NCBI GenBank assembly: GCA_964602985.1
Contig: CAZRTJ010000011.1
Coordinates: 1 to 64,000, forward strand
DNA length: 64,000 nucleotides
From: CAYZJB01 sp964602985
GTDB lineage: Bacteria > CLD3 > SB21
Direction of reading: 5' to 3'
The notes below the pieces were generated by a model. It did not search any database. It saw only the letters and a program-made list of their open reading frames with translations, and was not told the DNA's origin. Positions within the stretch are counted from its first letter, which is position 1. The number at the start of each line of letters is the position of its first letter. This document shows, one piece after another, positions 52,305-60,435 of the stretch. Position numbers and translations under genes: made by a program.

Positions 52305-53282
52305 ATGTCCGCTGCTTCAACGTATGCTTTGATCACTACCTTGCTATTTGCAGGCTGTCACGCGGTCACCAAGAAATCTGTAAGTTTGATAAAGGTAAGA
52401 GCGTATGATGTTGATAAATTCTCAGGCTTTGCGATCAATCATGCCGGAGACAGGATGTTCATCTGCGGAAACGGATTCATACGAATTTGTCGCACAGTAC
52501 CGCCTTTTGACGAAACCCGAGTGACCGTCGAGCCTTCTCCGGTTAGTCTTGAATTTACACAAGACGGAAGACATTTCTTAACTCAAGACGACAATGGTTT
52601 TACCATAGTTACGGCTGACGACTACGACTTCGTAAAGAGAATTCAGGTTGATTCTGTTCTATTGCGGCAGGCTCACAAAATTATTGCAGTCTCTGATACC
52701 GCCATTTTTCTAACATATACGGAGTTTGAGCCTGTGAGACTGACGCGCAGATATGACAGACCATACAATAATCGAGTACATGTTTACGATATCCTTCGAA
52801 GGACTGAGCGACAGGTTGCTGGTGACATCGTCTCATATGATGTTGATGATTCGTGTAAGACGCTTACGGCGGTATTGCATTCAAACGATGTTGTCGTGTG
52901 GAATCTTGTTGATCTCAAAAAAGTACTTGTGATACCCGGTGGTCTATCATTGGTTACGAAGGCATTTATTAGCGATCATGGAACCATTCTTGCGGTTGTA
53001 GAAGCAAACAACGAGCTCGCGCTCTGGGACCTTGTTTCCAAAACAAAAATAGGATCATTTGAACTAGGCGAAAACTCAAGGTTCTTTTACTCCCCATTCA
53101 ATAGTAATATTACTCTTAGTCAATTCGGCGTTTTTGTGGACAGCGGAATGTGCGATGCTCTCTCCTTTGATTCTATGGCAGGGTTAGGCATACGTTCAGC
53201 AAGTGGCCAGAAGTTGTTTGCGGTCTATGTGAAGACGAGGGATCGAATTGATTTGTGGACAATTGACAGAGGACTCGACTAA
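52305..53282 (+). CDS. WD40-like beta-propeller lipoprotein
   Basis: 325 residues. STYALITTLLFAGC is a lipoprotein signal. The rest has six or seven degenerate WD40/beta-propeller blades (for example VSYDVDDSCKTLTAVLHSNDVVVWNLVDLKKV and TILAVVEANNELALWDLVSKTKIGSFEL). Such propellers mediate binding rather than catalysis. It starts 7 bp after the S41 gene and precedes precursor 2, so it is likely part of the same operon. The specific role is unknown. Confidence 0.65.
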   Translation: MSAASTYALITTLLFAGCHAVTKKSVSLIKVRAYDVDKFSGFAINHAGDRMFICGNGFIRICRTVPPFDETRVTVEPSPVSLEFTQDGRHFLTQDDNGFTIVTADDYDFVKRIQVDSVLLRQAHKIIAVSDTAIFLTYTEFEPVRLTRRYDRPYNNRVHVYDILRRTERQVAGDIVSYDVDDSCKTLTAVLHSNDVVVWNLVDLKKVLVIPGGLSLVTKAFISDHGTILAVVEANNELALWDLVSKTKIGSFELGENSRFFYSPFNSNITLSQFGVFVDSGMCDALSFDSMAGLGIRSASGQKLFAVYVKTRDRIDLWTIDRGLD

Positions 53283-53379
53283 ACCCGCTTGAGTATGGTG
53301 TGCCGACTTATTCCAGCCAGCCTGCATGACGCGTGGACGGCATTCCAAGAGCTTGTAGAAACGGACGGCGGTAAAGAAA

Positions 53380-53694
53380 ATGAAATTGAAGCTGGATGAG
53401 ATCAAAGTGGAGAGTTTTGTGACCTCGCACGATCCATCAAAGATCATTGGTGGAGATCTACCAACTGCGCCAGACGCTTGTGGAACGAACACCTGCCAAA
53501 GATACACAAAAGTTGGGTGTGATACGACACCGGAGCAATGTGCCGGGTACACACAGATTGGTTGCGGCGGAACGGTTGGCTGCACGTGGCAGGGTGGATT
53601 TAGTCAGTGCAATGGGGGCTGCGGCGACACGGTTGATGCGTGCTCTGGAACCACTTGCACCAGGCATACGGTCTGTTCCTGGGACGGTTGTTAG
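53380..53694 (+). CDS. Class I lanthipeptide precursor 2 with long 12-Cys core
   Basis: 104 residues. Leader MKLKLDEIKVESFVTS is nearly the same as in precursors 1 and 3, followed by HDPSKIIGG. The core of about 79 residues has 12 Cys and about 16 Ser/Thr in irregular C-x(3-6)-C spacing, unusually long for a lanthipeptide. No second start is needed: the leader begins directly at this ATG. The ribosome-binding site is weak (GGTAAAG). A hairpin follows 8 bp after the stop, then the GWxTD-like gene. Confidence 0.83.
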   Translation: MKLKLDEIKVESFVTSHDPSKIIGGDLPTAPDACGTNTCQRYTKVGCDTTPEQCAGYTQIGCGGTVGCTWQGGFSQCNGGCGDTVDACSGTTCTRHTVCSWDGC

Positions 53695-53702
53695 AATTAG
53701 CC

Positions 53703-53731
53703 ATAGAGAGTGGCTTAGCGCCACTCTCTAT
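53703..53731 (+). terminator. Hairpin between precursor 2 and the GWxTD-like gene
   Basis: ATAGAGAGTGGC (53703-53714) pairs perfectly with GCCACTCTCTAT (53720-53731) around a 5-nt loop and is followed by TCTT. It can act as a terminator allowing some read-through to the gene at 53763. Confidence 0.75.
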
Positions 53732-53762
53732 TCTTGCGTCATAACATTATGGAGTTGATTCA

Positions 53763-55682
53763 TTGAACCTACTCGCCGCGTTTATCGTGGTTGCTTTGCT
53801 TTCGAATGGAGAATCCTGGGATGAGAGAGCGTGCACTGCGATCATCACAGCTCTGGACAGTTGCGCTCGCAAAAATTGTCTGTCAACAGAGGAAAGGAAG
53901 CGGCTCGTGGCAGCTCATGTGCACCTGCTCCAGAAGAACAGGAGCATCAGTCCCCTTCTCGGTGACAAGGGCGGGCACCAAAAGAAGGCGTCTCAGTTGC
54001 TCAATTCGCTGTCCGACCACAGTCATGATGACAATGAGATACCCTTCCTGAAGGCCACCTTCGAAAACTCACTTGGGAATACATCGAATGCGGAGAGGAT
54101 TTTTCAGTCACTGGTCGGCATTCCAAATATCTCGACCTTTGGCTTTGACAGTCCGGCGGCCGCGCTTGCCGGGATATTGCGGAAAACGGGTGATTGGCAG
54201 GGTATTCTGCAACTATCGCCTCATTTTGATTCATCCCTGACGATGTTTGTGGGCCTATTTGACGCTCTTTGCATGACTGGGAAGCACGCCGAAGCTACAT
54301 TGTTCTATTCATCGACCGTATCTACAGCAGGGGACAATCAGTCCCTACTCGATGGTTTGTTCGACGACATGAAGCCGATCCTTGATCGCTCTCAAATCAA
54401 CGCTTGGGAACAGGCCAAAGATCCTGAATGGAAAAGGAATTTTCTTATTCGTTTTTGGCGGCAACAGAATCCGACCCTCAACCGCGATGACAATCCAAGG
54501 CTAATCGAGCATTATCGTCGTTTAGACTTCGCACGCACGTACTTTTCACAAGGCAAATCAGATTGTCGCGCTTGTTTCGATGATCGTGGATTGGCTTACG
54601 TTCGCAGAGGGCAACCAAATATCAGATACTTTGATCTTTCCACAGAATCATGGATTTATGGTGATTCTGTGAGGTTAGATTTTGTCGATAATTCGTATGG
54701 GGCCTATGAGCTACGTCCTCTGCGGCTTGATCAATTTGAAGAGCGTGCCCATCTTCATCCCTTTTATCAACGGATGGCATGGAGGCTGGTGACGATACCA
54801 TCGCCGCGAGATCGAAAGCGGATACACGATGAAATGCTGTCCACTCTCCGGAGCGATTTTGTACGAATTGAAATGAACGATTTTCCACGCACCACGTATT
54901 CCTACCCATCCAAATTTGACCACTTGTCTCTTGCGTTTCGGTCAGCCGGCTTTCGTCACTTCCACGGACAATCGCTACTTGATTTCTCAGTGTTCGTCCC
55001 ACATTCTGAACTGGTATATCGAAACGGACAGTCGACGGTTCAACTGAACGTCGCTGTATTTGACAGCAATTTTAACAAACTCTACGATACGCGCGTTTCA
55101 CTCGCCTCGGTTCATCAGGATCCAAAGAGCGGACTGATTGACCTAAAGAGCCTTCCGCTTCCGCCAGATCGTTATCTCGTTGCGATCGAGGCAATAAATA
55201 ACGATACGGATAAGGTGGGTATTTATCAGATTCCCGTTGTCGTACGAAGCTATGTCGGTGCAGATTTGATGATTAGTGATCTGGAATTGGCGGCAGAAAT
55301 TAACAACGACGCCGGCCGTTTCTTTAAATCATCGGCGAATGTAACTGTGATTCCAAACGCAGCCTCACTAGTCGACAAGACAAAACCTGTATACTTGTAT
55401 TTTGAAGTCTACAATCTGACTTTGGATGACACAGGGCGAAGTCAATACGAAATAGGCTACACGGTGAAAAGGTCCAGGAAAAGGCTATTTGGGTTTCTTG
55501 GAGGAGGAAAGCAGGAAATCGCCCAGATTACTAAGAAGCAAGGAAATTCACGAACTGCCTACGAGTCGATTGGCTTGGATCTCAACACATTGGCAAAAGG
55601 TCCTGTTACCATTGAGGTTGAGGTACGCGATCTGTTGACGACGGTCCGAAAACAGGCAAAAATCGAAATAGTGTTGCAGTAG
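53763..55682 (+). CDS. Secreted GWxTD-like domain protein
   Basis: 639 residues. The N-terminal LLAAFIVVALLSNGES is a signal peptide. The central block (about 215-295) reads WKRNFLIRFWRQQNPTLNRDDN, EHYRRLDFARTYFSQ and DDRGLAYVRRGQPN, the pattern of the GWxTD domain, in which the name-giving GWxTD itself has become ACFDD. The C-terminal 250 residues are beta-rich. GWxTD proteins are frequent in FCB-group genomes and have no settled function. The start TTG at 53763 leaves 31 bp after the hairpin. Placed right after precursor 2 it may handle or display that peptide; this is inference. Confidence 0.65.
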   Translation: MNLLAAFIVVALLSNGESWDERACTAIITALDSCARKNCLSTEERKRLVAAHVHLLQKNRSISPLLGDKGGHQKKASQLLNSLSDHSHDDNEIPFLKATFENSLGNTSNAERIFQSLVGIPNISTFGFDSPAAALAGILRKTGDWQGILQLSPHFDSSLTMFVGLFDALCMTGKHAEATLFYSSTVSTAGDNQSLLDGLFDDMKPILDRSQINAWEQAKDPEWKRNFLIRFWRQQNPTLNRDDNPRLIEHYRRLDFARTYFSQGKSDCRACFDDRGLAYVRRGQPNIRYFDLSTESWIYGDSVRLDFVDNSYGAYELRPLRLDQFEERAHLHPFYQRMAWRLVTIPSPRDRKRIHDEMLSTLRSDFVRIEMNDFPRTTYSYPSKFDHLSLAFRSAGFRHFHGQSLLDFSVFVPHSELVYRNGQSTVQLNVAVFDSNFNKLYDTRVSLASVHQDPKSGLIDLKSLPLPPDRYLVAIEAINNDTDKVGIYQIPVVVRSYVGADLMISDLELAAEINNDAGRFFKSSANVTVIPNAASLVDKTKPVYLYFEVYNLTLDDTGRSQYEIGYTVKRSRKRLFGFLGGGKQEIAQITKKQGNSRTAYESIGLDLNTLAKGPVTIEVEVRDLLTTVRKQAKIEIVLQ

Positions 55683-56102
55683 AAAGTTGACGCGATTACG
55701 TCGATCAACGACACACGCAAGGGAAGTGCATTCAGATTTCATGCGTTACCCAATATCCACATTCCCTTCTCTACGCATAGAAAATTGCTTGTTTGACTCC
55801 GCACATCACAGCTTCGTGACTGTCATTCTGTAATGAGTATCACGGCCCGCAACGAACGACTGTCATTGGAGTGCAAGAGAATCTCGGATGGCATCATGGA
55901 CCGCGCTTCCACGAGTGGAGGAGCCCCTTGGCGGACAATTTCGTTGATTGCATCCCAAATTGTCCATGGCCAAGGCTTTGGCGGACAAAATCGAGATGGA
56001 AACAAGAGAAGAAGAGTCGGAAGTCCACAGACTCTTTCTTGAGCAGGTCAAACAGGCCGTCGATGCACGGATACTGGTGGAAGTCAAAGCCAAACCTGAA
56101 AA
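55683..56102 (+). other. Stretch of fragments without an intact gene
   Basis: No gene can be supported. A 46-codon frame (ATG 55966, ending TAG 56104-56106; AKALADKIEMETREEESEVH and on) looks like the tail of a helical protein. Its stop overlaps the ogt fragment end on the other strand. The sequence before it is not recognised. Confidence 0.4.
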
Positions 56103-56279
56103 CTAGCCTGCGGCCGCCGCGACACCCACATCTCTCCTCGCAAATTCCCACCCCAGGATCGCCTTCTTGCGGTCTTCGCCCCAGCGATAATTGCCGAACA
56201 CGCCGAGACCGCGAATGACGCGATGACACGGAATCAGGTACGCGACGGAATTTGACACGATCGCCATGCCAACGGCCCG
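56103..56279 (-). pseudogene. ogt: C-terminal fragment of a methylated-DNA-protein-cysteine methyltransferase
   Basis: On the minus strand the frame from 56279 to the TAG at 56105-56103 reads RAVGMAIVSNSVAYLIPCHRVIR, then GLGVFGNYRWGEDRKKAILGWE, the active-site helix of O6-alkylguanine-DNA alkyltransferases with the acceptor Cys in PCHRVIR. All upstream parts are missing: at 56274-56279 the sequence switches to the elimination-protein copy on the plus strand. Confidence 0.85.
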
Positions 56280-56918
56280 GAAGGCATTCTAATATCTGAG
56301 AAGCAATTTGAGTGCTCATCGCGCTGTGTGCTGCAGATGATCCGTGGCGCCGAACAATGGAACTACTCGCGCGCGCTTGGGGTAGCAATAGAACTTCATA
56401 TTGCGTTTTCTCATGCGATGAACATGGATCTTCATGAGACAGCCGCTTTTTTCGAGTGGCTGTCAAATGACTTGATGCCCTTCCTTACCGGTGTTGAAGC
56501 GGATTTAGCGACGTCACTACAAAAAGCAAAGACAATACATGCAAGCTTTGACGAGCGTTTCGACAGGAACAAAGATATTTTGATCAATTTCTGCAAAACA
56601 TTATGGGACGCACTGCAAGAAGGTGCGGAATTTGAAGAAGTTAGTCTTAGTGGCTGGGTCAGAGATATGGGTGTAATTTCCAGGGAACTCAAAGATGCTT
56701 TCGAGGAAAACCGAATCGAAATTCCTGCCTGGTTTCAGATTGCTGGTGTGGTCGATGTTCGAGAAGAAAGACAAAAACTATGGTCTCTTTACAGCAGCTA
56801 CGTACACATGACGAATAACCGGCTTGGGATTCTAAACCAGGACGAAGCGTACGTCGCTTACTTAATAAGCAGGTGTCTGAAAGAGTTCAGCCCTGAACAT
56901 GCACTTGAAACGAAATAA
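56274..56918 (+). pseudogene. Truncated copy of the lanthipeptide elimination protein
   Basis: The frame starts inside the domain (GPEGILISEKQFECSSRCVLQMI), equal to residue 125 of the 46536 protein, and runs to the same C-terminus ALETK. The first 200 residues differ at many positions, but the last 45 codons are nearly identical in DNA to the intact gene. The first ATG in frame is at 56328. Lacking the N-terminal half, it should be inactive. Confidence 0.85.
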
Positions 56919-57134
56919 CAAAAAGGAGGTGGTGTCCCTTGAAGGTCTTTTGAAGCGTCGATAGTTTTTCGAGAAAACCGAATTTTCAAAACCCGGGGAA
57001 ATTAAGAATGGGAAGTATCGTATTACGGTGATCGGCTGTGCAGCTTAGATCAATAAGTAATACGCACTTCCCGTCCGAAGCTAATGAACAAAAGGATCAT
57101 TGGCAATTTCCCCAAAAACATGGAGATTTCTATC

Positions 57135-57314
57135 ATGGGAAAGAAAATGAAATTGAAATTGGATGAGATCAGAGTGGAATCGTTCACGACGTCTCTAAAT
57201 GACGATGAAAAACGAGATCTCAAGGGCGGGCTGCTGGAATCCTCTGATGGTCCCTCATGGGATGCAGGAGCTGCCTGTACGTATTGTCCCTCGAGAGCAT
57301 ATGGCGCTTGCTGA
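57135..57314 (+). CDS. Class I lanthipeptide precursor 3
   Basis: 59 residues. Leader MGKKMKLKLDEIRVESFTTS is followed by LNDDEKRDLKGG, the most typical double-glycine end of the three. The core of about 27 residues has three Cys in ACTYCPSRAYGAC and a few Ser/Thr, so at most three rings. GGAG nine bases before ATG 57135 fixes the start; the frame is open to 57084. The upstream 215 bp and leader-coding DNA repeat those of precursor 1, whereas the cores are unrelated. Confidence 0.85.
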   Translation: MGKKMKLKLDEIRVESFTTSLNDDEKRDLKGGLLESSDGPSWDAGAACTYCPSRAYGAC

Positions 57315-57328
57315 GAAATGAATTGCAT

Positions 57329-57355
57329 ACCCAGGCGACGCTAAGTCGCCTGGGT
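57329..57355 (+). terminator. Hairpin between precursor 3 and the S41 gene
   Basis: ACCCAGGCGAC (57329-57339) and GTCGCCTGGGT (57345-57355) form a perfect 11-bp GC-rich stem with a 5-nt loop, 14 bp after the precursor stop; TATGTCTT follows. Probable terminator with read-through. Confidence 0.75.
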
Positions 57356-57400
57356 TATGTCTTCGATAGACCAACTTACAATGAAACCAGGAAAGAATTC

Positions 57401-59629
57401 ATGATGACAAGACTCATAGTGTTCTTGATTTTGTTTGTATTGCCTTCTATCGCGCAAAACAGCGCCAGGGATGTTGAAAACATAGCGGCCTTTAGCAGAC
57501 TGTACGGATACGTTCGTTATTTTCATCCATCCGACGAAGCCGCCTTGGTTGATTGGAATACATTCATTGTGCAGGGAATAAAGAAAGTTCGTTTAGCGGG
57601 CAACGCTAAGGAATTGCAGACGGTTTTAGAAGGTATTTTCTTGCCAATTGCACCAACCTTGCGCATTGGCCCTTCAGACTTTGTGTTCTCAGATTCGATT
57701 CATGAGTCTACGGATATTGGCAGCATCACTGCCTGGCAACATAGAGGTATCCAACTAGGCTTTCCCCCGTATCTGAGTAGTCGAATTAACCGGATAGATT
57801 CAGCAAACTCCGCTCTGTTACATTATATCTCTCGAAGCGGAGCTTCTCACTCGACATCGAACCTAGACTTGAAAAGTCTTTTTTTCAAACTGTCAATTCA
57901 TGCAAAATCCAGTAATTCTGGCGGACAACTCAGACTCAGAGCCTGGAACAAGAACTATGTAGCCGCATTGAACAAATCTGTGCTAATTGATAGTTCGTCG
58001 AATTGGAAGGAGTATGTTTTGGAAGGACACTGTGATTCATCCACCTGGTCTGTGATGTTTGAAATTACTCCTAATCAAGTCACTGAGCTTGGTATTGACG
58101 ACGTTAGCTTCGAACTGATCGATTCACAACAGGCTAAGGAAACTCTGCTCAAAGAAGATTTTGAAAACGGAAGGTCAGCGTTGAGGATTAGTGGATCTTT
58201 GTTTCATGCATCGCTGCCCACGAGGTCGTCATTCAATGGATCACGATCGCTTTTGCTTCAAAAGAAGAATTATCAAATGGGACAATTGTTCGACCAATTC
58301 CCAAGGTATGGAGAAGCGATTTCTAAACCGATTAGCAATGAATTGTCCTGTCATGTCCCATTGGCGCTCTCATCGAAGCAATCGGAAGTCGATTATGGCT
58401 TTCACAGACAGGAATCGCTTCAAATGGACAACCATAACATCTCAGTACTTGATGAATCAGTGCGAATGGCCAATGTCATCATTGCGTGGAACTTAATACA
58501 ACATTTTTATCCGTATCGAGATGCCTTCACGGGCGATTGGGAAAAGATATTACTTGAAATACTCAATCGAACACGAGATGACAAAACCTCATTTGATTTT
58601 TATGTCACCTTCGCGAAGATGATGTCTGGAATAAGGGATGGTCATTGTCGAGTTAAGTATAAACCAGAATATAAAGTGGGATATTTTCCTTTTATCGCTG
58701 AACTCATTGAAGACAACTTAGTTATCGTTCACTCTGACGACACTTCTCTTTTCCGGCCTGGTGATAAAGTTTTGGCGATCAACGATGAAAGCATTGATGC
58801 TGTACTTCGAGCCAAAAGGTCGATCATATCCGGCAGTCAACAATGGCAGGATTTCGTTCTGACGCATCGGTATGATGAACGAAGTTTTGACGGTGGACCC
58901 CTTAATTCTAGCGCAGTTATCGTTATTCAAAGAGGTAACGACACACTCATAGTCCATTGTAAGAGAAACACAGAGGATGTCCGCAAAGCGCGCACGATAA
59001 GAATTCCGACCAGACAATCAATCGAGCACATCGGCGAAGGAATTTATTATGTAGATATTTGCCAAATATCATACACGTCGTTTATGGACAACTTTGAAAC
59101 CCTAAACAACGCGCATGGTGTAATTTTTGATTGTAGGGGGTATCCAAGTGACGATGTTTGGGATATCTTAGCGCATCTGACAGACGCGCCGATGTCGACT
59201 GAAAAATTATATATTCCCGAAATTATTTATCCTGACTATGAAGGCCCTATTGGCATAGACTCGTCTACTATGTGGACGATAAATCAACGATATCCCCGCT
59301 TGAAAACTAAGGTTGTTTTCCTACAAGACAAAGGATGTATTAGTGCGGCCGAATTACTTCTGGCGTTTGTCAGGCACTATAAACTGGGACACTTGGTAGG
59401 CGAAACCAGTGCCGGGGCTAATGGAAATTGGAATGTTGTTGATCTGTTGGGGGGCTTCAATCTTTCATTCACGGGAATGAAGGTCTTGCAACAAGATGGC
59501 TCTCCCCATCACGTCCTTGGAATTCGGCCCGATGTAGTTGTATCTAGGACGCTTGAAGGAGTTAGCGCAGAACGTGACGAGATTCTGGAGGCGGCATTCA
59601 AGATTCTCAACCGTAAAACTCTAAAATAA
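57401..59629 (+). CDS. Secreted S41-family peptidase
   Basis: 742 residues. MTRLIVFLILFVLPSIAQ is the signal peptide. The N-terminal region AAFSRLYGYVRYFHPSDEA is the signature of the large S41 group found in FCB bacteria. A PDZ-like segment (YFPFIAELIEDNLVIVHSD, PGDKVLAINDESI) precedes the peptidase core with nucleophile region VVFLQDKGCISAAELLLAF and GETSAGANGNW; Ser is placed as in S41 and the oxyanion turn is intact. Start ATG 57401 has AGGAAAG upstream. It follows precursor 3 and its hairpin, as the other S41 protein follows precursor 1 and lanC. Confidence 0.85.
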   Translation: MMTRLIVFLILFVLPSIAQNSARDVENIAAFSRLYGYVRYFHPSDEAALVDWNTFIVQGIKKVRLAGNAKELQTVLEGIFLPIAPTLRIGPSDFVFSDSIHESTDIGSITAWQHRGIQLGFPPYLSSRINRIDSANSALLHYISRSGASHSTSNLDLKSLFFKLSIHAKSSNSGGQLRLRAWNKNYVAALNKSVLIDSSSNWKEYVLEGHCDSSTWSVMFEITPNQVTELGIDDVSFELIDSQQAKETLLKEDFENGRSALRISGSLFHASLPTRSSFNGSRSLLLQKKNYQMGQLFDQFPRYGEAISKPISNELSCHVPLALSSKQSEVDYGFHRQESLQMDNHNISVLDESVRMANVIIAWNLIQHFYPYRDAFTGDWEKILLEILNRTRDDKTSFDFYVTFAKMMSGIRDGHCRVKYKPEYKVGYFPFIAELIEDNLVIVHSDDTSLFRPGDKVLAINDESIDAVLRAKRSIISGSQQWQDFVLTHRYDERSFDGGPLNSSAVIVIQRGNDTLIVHCKRNTEDVRKARTIRIPTRQSIEHIGEGIYYVDICQISYTSFMDNFETLNNAHGVIFDCRGYPSDDVWDILAHLTDAPMSTEKLYIPEIIYPDYEGPIGIDSSTMWTINQRYPRLKTKVVFLQDKGCISAAELLLAFVRHYKLGHLVGETSAGANGNWNVVDLLGGFNLSFTGMKVLQQDGSPHHVLGIRPDVVVSRTLEGVSAERDEILEAAFKILNRKTLK

Positions 59630-59668
59630 TCGATTCTTTAGTATGGCTCCGGAAAAAGTATACGAAAG

Positions 59669-60391
59669 ATGTCTATGCTTTTAGTCCAAACGGTGAAGCC
59701 ATCCACGACGTTCTTCTTTGCTGTACTCACTCTCTTCTGGGTTCCTGAGAGTCGCGGACAGAGTGTTTTCGAGGACTCATCTGTAGTTTTCCTGAACAAT
59801 GCGGGTGAGCGGCTTAGTTTGGGCGAGGTGAAAGACATTGTCGGCCGCGGTCATTTCAAAATCTTAGAGAGAAGAAATGCACAAACGGGAGCGCGAACCG
59901 CGATCTTGATGGCTGCTGATTCAAATGAGGTGAAAAAAGCCGAAATTGAATCGACCAGACGAATCGCCAAACTAAAGGGCAAATCACTGGCAGGACTTGA
60001 ATTTCATGACCGGAAGGGAGTTCGCCACGCACCCGGTTCCGGCGCGGGCAATGTCCTGGTGATAGCTTGCTGGTTTATCGCGTGCCGACCTTGTATAGAC
60101 GAAATGCCGATCCTAAATTCAATCGCAAGTGACTATCATGGCCGCGGCGTTACATTCCTGGCCATGGGCCGAGATGAAAAGCTGCCAACCGAGGACTTTT
60201 TGAGAAATCATGAATTTCTGTACTCGAATGTTCCTTCAAGCGGTTCGGTGTTGGACAGCTTGGGCGTCGAGGTCTATCCGACTCACTTGTTGATCGACCG
60301 TAGCGGCACGATTCGAGAAGTCATTCTGGGAAAAGATGAAACGCTTGAAGAAAAGCACAGAGCGATGATCGAGAGGTATTTGTACAGGTAG
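59669..60391 (+). CDS. Thioredoxin-fold (TlpA-like) secreted protein with CRPC motif
   Basis: 240 residues. A hydrophobic segment near 14-28 (TFFFAVLTLFWVPESRGQ) is a signal peptide. The C-terminal half is a TlpA/AhpC-like thioredoxin fold with the redox motif ACWFIACRPCIDEMPILN near 132-149, CRPC in place of CGPC, and VYPTHLLIDRSGTI with the cis-Pro. It starts 39 bp after the S41 gene. In a cluster for Cys-rich peptides it could keep cysteines reduced or resolve disulfides after export, but this is inferred from position. Confidence 0.8.
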   Translation: MSMLLVQTVKPSTTFFFAVLTLFWVPESRGQSVFEDSSVVFLNNAGERLSLGEVKDIVGRGHFKILERRNAQTGARTAILMAADSNEVKKAEIESTRRIAKLKGKSLAGLEFHDRKGVRHAPGSGAGNVLVIACWFIACRPCIDEMPILNSIASDYHGRGVTFLAMGRDEKLPTEDFLRNHEFLYSNVPSSGSVLDSLGVEVYPTHLLIDRSGTIREVILGKDETLEEKHRAMIERYLYR

Positions 60392-60435
60392 CCGCTACGT
60401 GCGATGATGGGGAGGAGATTACTCCATCTCTGATC

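Noticed and set aside
56919..57134. Small protein gene in the second copy of the precursor leader
   Set aside because: The frame seen in the first copy is broken by indels and stops here.
42719..60391. Insertion sequence or integrase responsible for the fragments
   Set aside because: No transposase, integrase or terminal inverted repeats could be found in the region.
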